From NCBI GenBank assembly GCA_035552395.1, contig DASZLL010000108.1:1-35016 (forward strand): a DNA stretch of 35,016 bases, written 5' to 3'. Every line of letters starts with the position of its first letter. Within the stretch, counting starts at the first letter, position 1. Below are positions 17,122 to 25,277 of this stretch, piece after piece. The notes below the pieces were generated by a model. That model saw only the letters and a program-made list of their open reading frames with translations, made no database searches and was not told the DNA's origin. The stretch is from Bog-473 sp035552395. Lineage in GTDB: Bacteria > Actinomycetota > Acidimicrobiia > Acidimicrobiales > RAAP-2. Both the position numbers and the translations under genes were made by a program.

Positions 17122-17333
17122 ACCACATCGCCCTCAACCTCAACGGCGATGCGGTGCGGGTGGCCGACGGCACCACCATCGCCGACGTTGTGGCCGGGCT
17201 CACCCACGAACTTGACCCCAAGGGGGTGGCGGTCGCGGTCGACCGCTGCGTGATCCCTCGTTCGGAATGGGCGACGACGCCCGCCCGGGCCGGCTCCCTG
17301 GTCGAGGTCGTGAGCGCCGCCGCCGGGGGGTGA
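17118..17333 (+). CDS. thiS: Sulfur carrier protein ThiS
   Basis: A 71-residue ubiquitin-like carrier that ends in the required Gly-Gly (AAAGG). The C-terminus is adenylated and then converted to a thiocarboxylate that gives sulfur to the thiazole. The N-terminal strand LNLNGDAVRVADGTTIADVV and the central GVAVAVDRCVIPRSEW (about 40-55) are typical of the family. The GTG start overlaps the thiO stop, so the two are co-translated. thiG, normally the next gene, is absent; a patatin-like gene follows 41 bases later. Confidence 0.93.
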   Translation: MNHIALNLNGDAVRVADGTTIADVVAGLTHELDPKGVAVAVDRCVIPRSEWATTPARAGSLVEVVSAAAGG

Positions 17334-17374
17334 CCACATTGAGGTCGCCCGAGGGGTGGTGCCAGAATCAACCG

Positions 17375-18841
17375 ATGCCTCCTTCCCGCCCCGGCCCCAC
17401 CGCGTTCGTCCTCGCCGGCGGCGGGACCAAAGGTTCCTTCGAGGTCGGGGTCCTCCAGTACCTCGTCGGCGTCGAGCAGATCACGCCCGAGATCATCGCC
17501 GCCACGTCGGCCGGCGCCATCGCTGCCACCGTCCTCGCGCAGGCGCGCACGCTCGAGGAATTCTCCGCTCGCGTCGACGAGATCGAGGACGACGTGCTGG
17601 CCTGGACCCACACCGACAACGTCTTCGGCAAGCAGGGGTGGCTGAGCGCCCTCGACAACACGGCCCTCGGCCGCGAGATCCATCACGAGCTCACCGAGGG
17701 GACCCGGCCCCCGTTCCCATTGAACCCCGCCGCCGTGCTCGCCACGAGCGAGGGCGCGCCGCCACCGGCGGCGCCGGGGCGTCACGAACGCCGGCGGGCG
17801 AAGCGGGCCCGACGTAAGCGCCAGCGTCACCTGTTGCGTCTCGTCGCAGGCGCCAGCCTGCGACTCCCACGGGTCCGTCGCCGCTTCCGCACCAGCGGCA
17901 GCTCCGTCCTCAACCTCGAGCCGCTCGCCAACGCGCTGCGCAACGGCTCGAGCCAGGGCGTGCGGGCCGTCGACCCGAGCCTGGTCGGACGGCCGGGTCT
18001 GCAATTGCGCCTGGCCGTGACCGCGCTGCGCGCCGGCGTGGTGCGTTACGTGACCGAGGACGGCACGATCGTCCAGGCGGACGCCCGCACGCCGGCGCCG
18101 GGCGAAGCGGCTGGACCGGTCGACCTCCTCGACGGCGCCATCGCGTCGGCCAGCGTGCCGATGATCTTCCCGCCCCACCCCATGGCGGACGACGACTACG
18201 TCGACGGCGGCGTCGTCGAACTCATTCCCGTGCGTGCCGCCGTCGAGCTCGGCGCGAGACGCATCTTCGCCGTGGTGGCGGTGCCGCTCGCCGTGCCCCG
18301 CGACGACCTGGACTACGCCACGGCGCCCGTCGGCTACATCGGACTGCGCTCCATGGGCATGATCGGCGTCGCCGAGCGCCAGATCTCCAACCTCGGCATT
18401 CCCCTACCGGCCGGGTCGACCCTCACCGTCATCGATCCCGTGGTCGACGTGGTCGGCCTCTTCGAGGTGCAGCCGGGCCTGCTCCGCGTCAACAAGGACT
18501 ACGGCTGGCTGCGGGCGGCCGACGTGCTGGCCGAAGGTGACCCGGACCTCCTCGCCGGCGTCGCGGCCGACACCCATCAGCTCATCGAGGCCCGGCGCGA
18601 GGCTTGGCGCCTCGAAGAGTCGCTGTGGACCGCCGAGCGCGCCAGCGGGGCCGACAACGAGCCGGGCACACTTGCCCTCGTGCGCGAGCAGAAGGAGCGG
18701 GTACGCGACCTCGTCGAGCGGCGCAAGCAGCTCGGCCTCCCCGTGCCCGACGGTTGCGAGGCCTGGTGGACCGAGTACGAGACCCACGGCGGGCAGCGCC
18801 CGGCGCGCCTACCCAGCCGTCTCGCGCCCCGCGCCCTCTGA
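17375..18841 (+). CDS. Patatin-like phospholipase
   Basis: A 488-residue patatin-domain protein, probably a serine acyl hydrolase acting on membrane lipids. The oxyanion-hole loop is AGGGTKGSFEVG (about 14-25), the nucleophile elbow is AATSAGA with Ser about 45, and the Asp of the dyad is in YVDGG (about 277). The first elbow position is Ala rather than the usual Gly. A basic stretch (RRRAKRARRKRQR, about 135-147) interrupts the domain, and a coiled, charged C-terminal tail follows residue 400. There is no signal peptide. The ATG at 17375 is chosen because the GGG loop is then at the normal distance from the N-terminus. It follows thiS by 41 bases and may be co-transcribed, without an obvious functional link. 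Confidence 0.88.
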   Translation: MPPSRPGPTAFVLAGGGTKGSFEVGVLQYLVGVEQITPEIIAATSAGAIAATVLAQARTLEEFSARVDEIEDDVLAWTHTDNVFGKQGWLSALDNTALGREIHHELTEGTRPPFPLNPAAVLATSEGAPPPAAPGRHERRRAKRARRKRQRHLLRLVAGASLRLPRVRRRFRTSGSSVLNLEPLANALRNGSSQGVRAVDPSLVGRPGLQLRLAVTALRAGVVRYVTEDGTIVQADARTPAPGEAAGPVDLLDGAIASASVPMIFPPHPMADDDYVDGGVVELIPVRAAVELGARRIFAVVAVPLAVPRDDLDYATAPVGYIGLRSMGMIGVAERQISNLGIPLPAGSTLTVIDPVVDVVGLFEVQPGLLRVNKDYGWLRAADVLAEGDPDLLAGVAADTHQLIEARREAWRLEESLWTAERASGADNEPGTLALVREQKERVRDLVERRKQLGLPVPDGCEAWWTEYETHGGQRPARLPSRLAPRAL

Positions 18842-18844
18842 CGG

Positions 18845-19852
18845 TCAGACGGTCGGCCCTCCCAGCCAGCCGCGCCGCCGGAAGTACGCCATCAAGAACA
18901 CGACGGCCGCCACGTCGAGGCCGATGCCGAGGACGAAGAAGGTCCATGTCGGCGCGATCCACACCCGCACCAAGTAGGAGAAGTTCTGACCGAAGAACCC
19001 GGTCAGGAAGCTCAGCGGCAGGAAGATCGTCGCGATGATCGTCAGTTGCTTCATCACGACGTTGAGGCGATTCGACACGGTTGACAGGTGGGTGTCCATC
19101 ACGCTGCTCAACAGGTCTCGGTAGCTGTCGACCAGGTCGGCCAGGCGGATGAGGTGGTCGTAGAGGTCCCGGAAGTAGCGCGACGCCTCGTCGGTCATGC
19201 CAACGACGTCGGTCACGCCGGAGTTGATGCTGGCCATCATGTCGCGCTGCGGGGCGATGACCTTACGCATGTCGATGAGCGAGCGCTTCATTTCAAAGAG
19301 CTGCCCGAGCTGCTCATCGGTCGGCGCTTTCAAGATGTCGTCCTCGAGTGCGTCGATCTGGTCGTCGAATTTCGAGAGGACCGGGAAGAAGCTGTCGACC
19401 TCCGCGCTGACCGTCAGGTACACGACCACGATCTGGGGCGACGCCGCGTCCTTGGCGTGGTGGCGTTCGAGGCGATCGCGGACCTGCACCAACGGCATAC
19501 ATTCTGCTCCCCGGTGCACCGTGACGACGTAGCGGTCCGTCCAAAAGCAGTGCACTTCGGCTTGCCCTGTGTGTTCGGGGTCGGCCCCGCGCGTCACCAG
19601 GTACATGAACCCGTCGTAGTCGTCGATCCGCGGCCGCTGGTTGAACCGCTCCGCCGACTCGACGGCCAGCGGGTGGAATTTGAAGTGGACGCTCAGCAGC
19701 TCTGGCACCGTGCCGTCCGCCGCCTCGTCGTCGAGGTCCAACCAGAAGAACTTGGTCCCCGCCAGCGCGGCGAGCACGTTCTCCGACGTGGCCGGCTGAT
19801 CTCTGCCGTCGGTGCGCAGCGTTCCCTTCAGTTCGATCCCGGGCTCCAGCAC
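18845..19852 (-). CDS. CorA-family divalent metal transporter
   Basis: A 335-residue CorA-like channel of the cytoplasmic membrane, which would carry Mg2+ or another divalent cation. The long N-terminal cytoplasmic part contains FFWLDLDD, HPLAVESAERFNQRPRIDDY, the long stalk helix region (about 160-265), and two C-terminal membrane segments (about 268-290 and 300-322). The loop between them, which is YGMNF in classical CorA, here reads GFFGQNF (about 286-292), so the selectivity Met is replaced by Gln. The C-terminus is basic. I start it at the GTG at 19852, which gives the normal family length and avoids overlap with the oxidase gene upstream; longer starts in the same frame cross into that gene. 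Confidence 0.88.
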   Translation of the reverse strand: MLEPGIELKGTLRTDGRDQPATSENVLAALAGTKFFWLDLDDEAADGTVPELLSVHFKFHPLAVESAERFNQRPRIDDYDGFMYLVTRGADPEHTGQAEVHCFWTDRYVVTVHRGAECMPLVQVRDRLERHHAKDAASPQIVVVYLTVSAEVDSFFPVLSKFDDQIDALEDDILKAPTDEQLGQLFEMKRSLIDMRKVIAPQRDMMASINSGVTDVVGMTDEASRYFRDLYDHLIRLADLVDSYRDLLSSVMDTHLSTVSNRLNVVMKQLTIIATIFLPLSFLTGFFGQNFSYLVRVWIAPTWTFFVLGIGLDVAAVVFLMAYFRRRGWLGGPTV

Positions 19853-19911
19853 GGCCCCAGTTTCACGTCCCCGCGACCACCGCGGTGGGATGGCGCGGCA
19901 CCACGGGGACC

Positions 19912-21081
19912 TCAGCCAAAGCGCGCCGGGTCGAAGGATTGGGGCAGCGGCACCTCTTCGCCCGGCATCTCCGTGCGCGCCATCAGGTAAGCCAGGGCGC
20001 GGGCCGAATACGGGCCCTGCAACAGCCCGTTGGCGCCGTGCCCAGTGGCCACCCACACGTTCGACCACCCGGGCAGCGCCCCGACCAGTGCGCGGTCATC
20101 GGCGGAGGTCGGCCGCAGCCCCACCCGGGTCTCGCCATAGGTGGCGTCGGCGAGGCCCGGGGCGACGATCAAGCACTCGCGCAGCAGCTCCTGCAATCCC
20201 GCCGCGGTGGCGTCGTGCGAATAGCCGGCGCCGGGCTCGAACGTGCCGCCGCAGGCCACCCGGCCCCCGGGCCAGGGCACGAGGTAGTGCGTGAGGAGGG
20301 GCTGGGCGATCGGCCATGCCCCCGTGTCGGCCTCCACCCCGAGGTGCACGATCTGGCCCTTGGTCGGGCTGACGGGCAGCTCGTGGCCGAGCCACTCCCC
20401 CATGGCCGCCGTCCACGCCCCACCGGCGACGGCCAGCGCGGCGCACTCGACGTTGTGGTGTCCTTCGACCTCCACCGAAGTGACGCGGCGCCCAACGACT
20501 GCGGCGCCATCGTCCATGCCCGCCGCGGCGCCGTGCACGAAACCGGTGACGAAGGCGACGCCGCGGGCGACCGCGGCGTCGCGCAGCGCCGTGGCCATGC
20601 CCCGCCCGTCGACTCGCGCCGACGAGGGACAGTAGAGCGCGCGGTGCACCGGACCGAGAGGCGGGAACAGCTCGCAAGCTTCGGCCGGGGAAATCTCGGC
20701 GACTGCTCCATTGCTGCGGCGAAGGGTGGTCTCGGCGAAAGGCGCAAACCAGGAGTCCTCGTGCTCGCGCAGCCCGAGCGACAGCAGCCCGCACGCGCGG
20801 TAGCCCGTGGCGCCGACGTCCGCGCCGTCGGCCTCCAACCGACGCAGCAGCTGCGGGTAGTGCGCGCCCGCTTGCTGGAGGAAGGGCCAGAGCGGGCCGT
20901 CCGTGTCGTGGCTCGTCGCCGGGGACAAGATGCCCGCCCCCGCGTCCGTGGCGCGCCCGCGATGCGCCGCATCGACAACCGTGACCGAGGCGCCGAGGCA
21001 CGCGAGCTCGTAGGCGAGGGAGAGGCCGACGAGACCGGCTCCGACGATGGCGACGTCGCAGCGTTCTCCGGTCACAGCCAC
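19912..21081 (-). CDS. FAD-dependent amine/amino-acid oxidoreductase (DAO family)
   Basis: A 389-residue flavoprotein of the D-amino acid oxidase / glycine oxidase family. It has the FAD fold CDVAIVGAGLVGLSLAYELA (about 8-27), the second FAD-contact region RGRATDAGAGILSP (about 42-55), a substrate-domain PTKGQIVHLGV (about 242-252), and the C-terminal GLRPTSADDRALVG ... VATGHGANGLLQGP (about 325-362). The substrate is not evident. It is a second enzyme of the thiO type in the window, but not linked to thi genes. The start may be the GTG at 21081 or that at 21075. It is divergent from the dehalogenase gene, with about 50 bases between the starts. Confidence 0.85.
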   Translation of the reverse strand: MAVTGERCDVAIVGAGLVGLSLAYELACLGASVTVVDAAHRGRATDAGAGILSPATSHDTDGPLWPFLQQAGAHYPQLLRRLEADGADVGATGYRACGLLSLGLREHEDSWFAPFAETTLRRSNGAVAEISPAEACELFPPLGPVHRALYCPSSARVDGRGMATALRDAAVARGVAFVTGFVHGAAAGMDDGAAVVGRRVTSVEVEGHHNVECAALAVAGGAWTAAMGEWLGHELPVSPTKGQIVHLGVEADTGAWPIAQPLLTHYLVPWPGGRVACGGTFEPGAGYSHDATAAGLQELLRECLIVAPGLADATYGETRVGLRPTSADDRALVGALPGWSNVWVATGHGANGLLQGPYSARALAYLMARTEMPGEEVPLPQSFDPARFG

Positions 21082-21133
21082 GAGTCCATCAGTCCCGGGG
21101 TCGCCGTGCCAGCGGGTGCGGCACACTGAGGCG

Positions 21134-22099
21134 ATGGACGTGGTGCGCACACCCGAGGCGCGGTTTGCCGATCTCCCGGGCTACCCCTTCACGCCTCGCT
21201 ACGCCGGCCTGCCCGACGGGCTCAGGATCCATTACGTCGACGAGGGCCCGCCTGACGCCGAGACCGTCCTGCTGTTGCACGGCCAACCGACATGGTCGTA
21301 CCTCTACCGCAAGGTCATCGATGGGCTCGTCGCCTCCGGCCTCCGTGCCGTCGCGCCTGACCTGGTCGGTTTCGGCCGCTCGGACAAGCCGGTTGGCCGC
21401 GTGGCGCACTCCGTTGGCGCGCACGTCAGCAGGATGTCCCAATTCGCCGATGCCGTCCGGCTGCGCGAGGTCACGCTCGTGGTCCAGGACTGGGGCGGCC
21501 CGATCGGGCTGGGCGTGTTCGTCGAGCGCCCCGGGTTGGTGCGTCGGGTCGTGGCGGCCAATACGGCGCTGCACACCGCCGACGCGTCACTGGTCGGTCG
21601 GTTGGCCTGGCCGGTCCACGTCTCGGCAGACGACACGGTCACCGTGGCGCGGATGCTGCTCGACTACCAGCGCCTCACCCAAGAGCTCACACCGTTCCGG
21701 CCCAGCCTCTTCGTCCAGGGCGCGACGGTGTCGGACGTGCCGTACGACGTCCTGGCGGCCTACGACGCGCCGTTCCCCGACGAATCCTTCTGCGCGGGAC
21801 CGCGCCAGTTGCCCTTGCTCATGGGTCTCACGCCCTCGAGCGCCTGTGCGCGGATCAACCGGCGCACGTTCGAGGCACTCGAGGGCTTCGACGGTCCCTT
21901 CCTCACCGCGTTCTCCGACGGGGACCCGGGCACGGGCGGCTGGGCCGACGTCCTGCGCGAGCGCGTGCCGGGGGCTCGCGGGCTTGCCCACGTGACGATC
22001 GAGGGCGCCGGCCACTTCCTTCAGGAAGACCGCGGCGCCGAACTGGCCGGGGTCGTTGCTGGCCTGATCGACGAGACACCGCCGGAACGAGCCGGCTGA
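21134..22099 (+). CDS. Haloalkane dehalogenase-like alpha/beta hydrolase (DhlA / HLD-I type)
   Basis: A 321-residue hydrolase whose relatives cleave carbon-halogen bonds with water. It begins RTPEARFADLPGYPFTPRY (about 5-23), typical of the HLD-I group, and has LHGQPTWSYLYRK (about 53-65), the nucleophile Asp in VVQDWGGPIG (about 119; the following Trp is a halide-binding residue), an acid in FSDGDPGTGG (about 262-264) and the His in GAGHFLQEDRG (about 294). The triad order Asp-Asp-His fits HLD-I. Related proteins can have other activities, so halide release is not proven. The ATG at 21134 gives the standard N-terminus. Confidence 0.87.
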   Translation: MDVVRTPEARFADLPGYPFTPRYAGLPDGLRIHYVDEGPPDAETVLLLHGQPTWSYLYRKVIDGLVASGLRAVAPDLVGFGRSDKPVGRVAHSVGAHVSRMSQFADAVRLREVTLVVQDWGGPIGLGVFVERPGLVRRVVAANTALHTADASLVGRLAWPVHVSADDTVTVARMLLDYQRLTQELTPFRPSLFVQGATVSDVPYDVLAAYDAPFPDESFCAGPRQLPLLMGLTPSSACARINRRTFEALEGFDGPFLTAFSDGDPGTGGWADVLRERVPGARGLAHVTIEGAGHFLQEDRGAELAGVVAGLIDETPPERAG

Positions 22100-22116
22100 G
22101 TATCGCTCGGCGGGCT

Positions 22117-22887
22117 CTACGACGCGGGCTTGGCCTCTTTGTCGTCCGCGGCCGGGGCGGCGGCCAACGCGTCGGCTGCGGGTGGTGCTCCGGTGCCGAG
22201 CTGCGCCTTCAGGGCGGCCAGCTCGGTGTCGACCTGGGAGTCGGTCCCGACCTTGTCGAGCTCCTTTTGGATGTCGTCGCTGCCGCCTCCGACATCTTCG
22301 AGCACGCCGGACTCGAGCAGCTCGTCAAGGGCACCCGACCGGGCCTGCATCGTCGCGATCTTGTCCTGGGCGCGCTGCAGTGCGGCCCCTGAGTCGTTGA
22401 CGGACTTCGAGATTCCCGCCGTGCTCTCGTCGACGGAGGACACCGCCGCGGCGGCGGTGTACTGGGCCTTGAGGGTCTCCTTCTGCGTCCGGAAGTCGTT
22501 CACCCGCTTCTGCAGTACGTCGAGGGTCTTGGTGAGCTTCTCCTCCTCCTCGCCCAGCTGCTGGTGCTGGGGTTCCATCTGGTCGATCTGTTGCTGGGCG
22601 GTCGCCTTGCGGGCGAGGGCTTCCTTCGCCAGGTCCTCTCGGTTGCCCTGCAGGGCCTGCTTGGCCTGGTCCTGCAGGTGGTCGACGGAGTGCTGCAGCT
22701 GCTCCTCCTGAAGCTCGATCCGCTTCTTGGAGGCCGCGATGTCGACCAGAGCCCGCCGGACCTGGGTGATCTGCTCGAGCATCTTCTCGTAGGAGAGGTC
22801 GAGCATCTCGTTCGGGTTTTCGGCGGCGTCGAGCGCCTTGTTCGCCTTGGCCTGGACGATGTCGTGCGCCCGCTGGAAGATGCTCAT
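22117..22887 (-). CDS. PspA/IM30 (ESCRT-III-like) membrane-stress protein
   Basis: A 256-residue, almost wholly helical protein. It starts MSIFQRAHDIVQAKANKALD, the amphipathic N-terminal helix that touches the membrane, and continues with AENPNEMLDLSYEKMLEQIT and a long Gln/Glu/Lys-rich coiled coil to about residue 190. PspA proteins polymerise on the inner face of the cytoplasmic membrane to protect it from leakage. An Ala/Pro-rich acidic tail (about 225-256) follows the last helix. The ATG at 22887, with CGAGG upstream, gives the canonical N-terminus. It converges with the dehalogenase gene (17 bases apart). No pspBC or pspF-like gene is adjacent. Confidence 0.92.
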   Translation of the reverse strand: MSIFQRAHDIVQAKANKALDAAENPNEMLDLSYEKMLEQITQVRRALVDIAASKKRIELQEEQLQHSVDHLQDQAKQALQGNREDLAKEALARKATAQQQIDQMEPQHQQLGEEEEKLTKTLDVLQKRVNDFRTQKETLKAQYTAAAAVSSVDESTAGISKSVNDSGAALQRAQDKIATMQARSGALDELLESGVLEDVGGGSDDIQKELDKVGTDSQVDTELAALKAQLGTGAPPAADALAAAPAADDKEAKPAS

Positions 22888-23072
22888 GTCTGCCTCGCTG
22901 TCCCTGGGTCGGTCGTTGCACCACACCCTAGATTCCGCCGCCTCGCAACGCGGCCGCACGACGCCGCCCGCAAGCCGCCCGGGTCACCGATGGGATATTT
23001 GGCCGCCTCGAGGGGCAGGCTCCGTGCCGTGCGACGGCCGATAAGGTCCGGCGCAGTGAAGGAGACATTGCC

Positions 23073-24155
23073 CTGAGCCGCGGGTGGGTCGCGCCGGCCG
23101 CGGCGGTCACCGTGCTGTGCGCCCTCGTCGTGGCTGCGCCCAGTGAGGTGAGCGCAGCGGCCTCGATCACGGCGCCGGCGTATGCGCCGCCGGACACACC
23201 CGGCCCGCCGTTGGACGTTCCGACGAGCCAGCTCGACTCGGCGCTGACGTGTTCGGCGTCGGCGACGTCGCCCACGCGGGTCATCATCTTGGTGCTGCCA
23301 CCCACCCTCTTCGATCCGGGTGAGGCGTACGCCTGGGACTACCTTCCGGCCTTCGACGCCCGGGGGTGGCCCTACTGCGAGCTGACCGTGCCGGACCACT
23401 CCGACGGGGACATCCAGGTCGCGGCGGAGTACGTCGTCAACGCGGTGCGCTTCCTCTCCGCCTACTCGGGCCGCCAGGTGGAGCTGTTCGGCTGGAGCCA
23501 GGGCGCCAGCACGCTGCCGCGCTGGGCGCTGCGGTGGTGGCCCGACATCAGGCCGATGGTGGCGTCGCTGGTGGGACTGGCACCGGACAACGAGTACGGC
23601 ACGACCGATCCCGCGATCGAGAGCGTCTGCGCGTTCGAGTGCTTCCCTGCGGCGTGGCAGGAGACCCATCGCCTCATCGGCGGCGAGTCCGACTTCATGG
23701 CCGCGCTGAACTCCGACGAGCAGACGTTCCCGGGTATCGCGTACATCGACATCTGGAGCGAGCTCGACGAGGTGGCGGGCTGGAACTTCGGCTCGGACAA
23801 GGTGTCGCCGCTGCCGCCGGCGCCCAACGTCTTGAATGTCTCGACGCAGTCTCTGTGCCCGTTGCAGGTCGACGAGCACCTCACCATTCCGGCCAACGGT
23901 GTGGCCTTCGCGGTGGCGATGGCTGCGCTGGCCACGCCCGGCCAGTTGCCCGGCCCCGCCTCCATCGACCGGTCCAAGCTCTGCCCGCAGTTGTTGATGC
24001 CGTACGTGACGCCGGTGTCGCTCGTGCTGAACGAGGCGAAGCTTGTCACCCTCGTCGGGGAGCGCGCCGTTGTGGGGATGACCACGAGTGAGCCGCCGCT
24101 CAAGTGTTACGTCACAGAATCGTGTGGGAACGACGGCGCGGCCACGGGCTCGTAG
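23073..24155 (+). CDS. Secreted lipase, Candida antarctica lipase B-like
   Basis: A 360-residue secreted alpha/beta hydrolase. After a signal peptide (SRGWVAPAAAVTVLCALVVA, cleavage near SEVSA) comes the CalB-like block: VIILVLPPTLFDPGEAYAWD, then AAEYVVNAVRFLSAYSGRQV, then the nucleophile elbow FGWSQGA. Numbered from 23073, the triad is Ser142, Asp232 (SELDEVAG) and His269 (VDEHLTI). The Asp-His distance of 37 equals that of CalB (Asp187, His224). CalB-type enzymes hydrolyse triglycerides and esters. The start is abnormal: no in-frame ATG, GTG or TTG opens the signal peptide. AAGGAG (23059-23064) lies eight bases before a CTG at 23073, which I use; the first in-frame GTG, 23112, would cut the signal peptide in half. 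Confidence 0.78.
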   Translation: MSRGWVAPAAAVTVLCALVVAAPSEVSAAASITAPAYAPPDTPGPPLDVPTSQLDSALTCSASATSPTRVIILVLPPTLFDPGEAYAWDYLPAFDARGWPYCELTVPDHSDGDIQVAAEYVVNAVRFLSAYSGRQVELFGWSQGASTLPRWALRWWPDIRPMVASLVGLAPDNEYGTTDPAIESVCAFECFPAAWQETHRLIGGESDFMAALNSDEQTFPGIAYIDIWSELDEVAGWNFGSDKVSPLPPAPNVLNVSTQSLCPLQVDEHLTIPANGVAFAVAMAALATPGQLPGPASIDRSKLCPQLLMPYVTPVSLVLNEAKLVTLVGERAVVGMTTSEPPLKCYVTESCGNDGAATGS

Positions 24156-24189
24156 GACTGCAAACTCGTCCATCCATCTGCCCGACCCA

Positions 24190-24218
24190 CCGACAACGGC
24201 GAACAATGCCGGTAGCAT
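24190..24218 (+). promoter_or_regulatory. Putative promoter of the MoxR operon (leaderless)
   Basis: CCGACA (24190-24195) and TAGCAT (24213-24218) are 17 bases apart, and the ATG at 24225 follows the -10 box by six bases. There is no Shine-Dalgarno before the ATG. Confidence 0.4.
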
Positions 24219-24224
24219 TGAGCA

Positions 24225-25277
24225 ATGGAGCCGGCGCGTACCCGACAACGTTCGGGTTCGCCGGTCAGCCACGACCACGGCGCCGTCGACCGCGCGGCGG
24301 TCGTGACCGCCGGCGACGCACCCGCCGTCCCCGACAACGACCTGCAGGCAGCCATCACGCTGGGTCGGGCCCTCGAGCACAATCTGGGACACGTCCTCCT
24401 GGGGACGAGCGGTGCGCTGCGTGCGGCGGTACTGGCCGCGCTCGTCGGAGGGCACCTCCTGATTGAGGATGTGCCGGGAGTCGGCAAGACCGTGCTGGCC
24501 CGTGCGCTTGCGATCTCGTTGGGCGCAGAGCTGTCACGGGTGCAGGGTCACCCCGATCTCCTCCCCTCGGACGTGACGGGCGTCTCGATCTTCTCGCCCG
24601 ACACCAACGCGTGGGACTTCCGCCCCGGCCCGGTCTTCGCGCATGTGGTGCTCGTCGACGAGCTCAACCGCACGCCGCCGCGCACGCAGTCGGCCCTTCT
24701 CGAGACAATGGAGGAGCGGCAGGTCACCGTGGACGGTATCTCGTGGCCTCTGCCGAGCCCGCACTTGGTGATCGCAACGCAGAATCCGCTTTCTCAGCGG
24801 GGCACCTTCCCGCTCGTCGAGAGCCAGCTGGACCGCTTCGCGTTCGCCACACCGATCGGTTACCCCGACGAGGCGCACGAGATCGAACTCGTCCTCCACT
24901 CGGGCGGGAAGTACGCCCTGGCCGACCTGCAGCCGGTATGCGATCCGGACGAGTGGTGGCGCGCCCAATACGCGATCGAGTTGGTGACCGTGTCGCCGGC
25001 CATCGCCGAGTACGCCGTTGCGCTGTGCCGGGCGAGCCGGGTGGCGCCCGGGGTCTACCTCGGCGCAAGCCCCCGCGCGGCAATCTGGCTGATTCGGGCC
25101 GCCCAGGCGTGGGCCGTCCTCTCGTCGCGCGGGTACGTCGTACCCGACGACGTCAAGGCGGTTGCCGTCACGTGTCTCGCCCACCGCATCCTCATCGACG
25201 GCGGCGACGACAACGTCGGCGTGGGCGCGCACCTCGTACGCGAACTCCTCGAGACCACGCCCACACCGAGACTATGA
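24225..25277 (+). CDS. MoxR-family AAA+ ATPase
   Basis: A 350-residue AAA+ chaperone-like ATPase. The Walker A is EDVPGVGKT (about 81-89), followed by DLLPSDVTGV (about 111-120), Walker B VVLVDELNR (about 141-149), PPRTQSALLETMEE (about 151-164), sensor 1 IATQNPLSQRGTFPL (about 183-197) with the arginine-finger region SQLDRF, and sensor 2 LGASPRA. MoxR proteins assemble as hexamers and are thought to help mature or assemble partner proteins, often with a metal-binding von Willebrand domain protein; here the partners are a DUF58 protein and a membrane transglutaminase. An extra 40-residue, disordered-looking N-terminus precedes the ATPase. The stop overlaps the DUF58 start by four bases (ATGA). 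Confidence 0.95.
   Translation: MEPARTRQRSGSPVSHDHGAVDRAAVVTAGDAPAVPDNDLQAAITLGRALEHNLGHVLLGTSGALRAAVLAALVGGHLLIEDVPGVGKTVLARALAISLGAELSRVQGHPDLLPSDVTGVSIFSPDTNAWDFRPGPVFAHVVLVDELNRTPPRTQSALLETMEERQVTVDGISWPLPSPHLVIATQNPLSQRGTFPLVESQLDRFAFATPIGYPDEAHEIELVLHSGGKYALADLQPVCDPDEWWRAQYAIELVTVSPAIAEYAVALCRASRVAPGVYLGASPRAAIWLIRAAQAWAVLSSRGYVVPDDVKAVAVTCLAHRILIDGGDDNVGVGAHLVRELLETTPTPRL

Noticed and set aside
24611..25273. N-terminal extension of the DUF58 frame through the MoxR gene
   Set aside because: The extension is Arg/Pro/Gly-rich shadow sequence; the ATGA overlap gives the real start.
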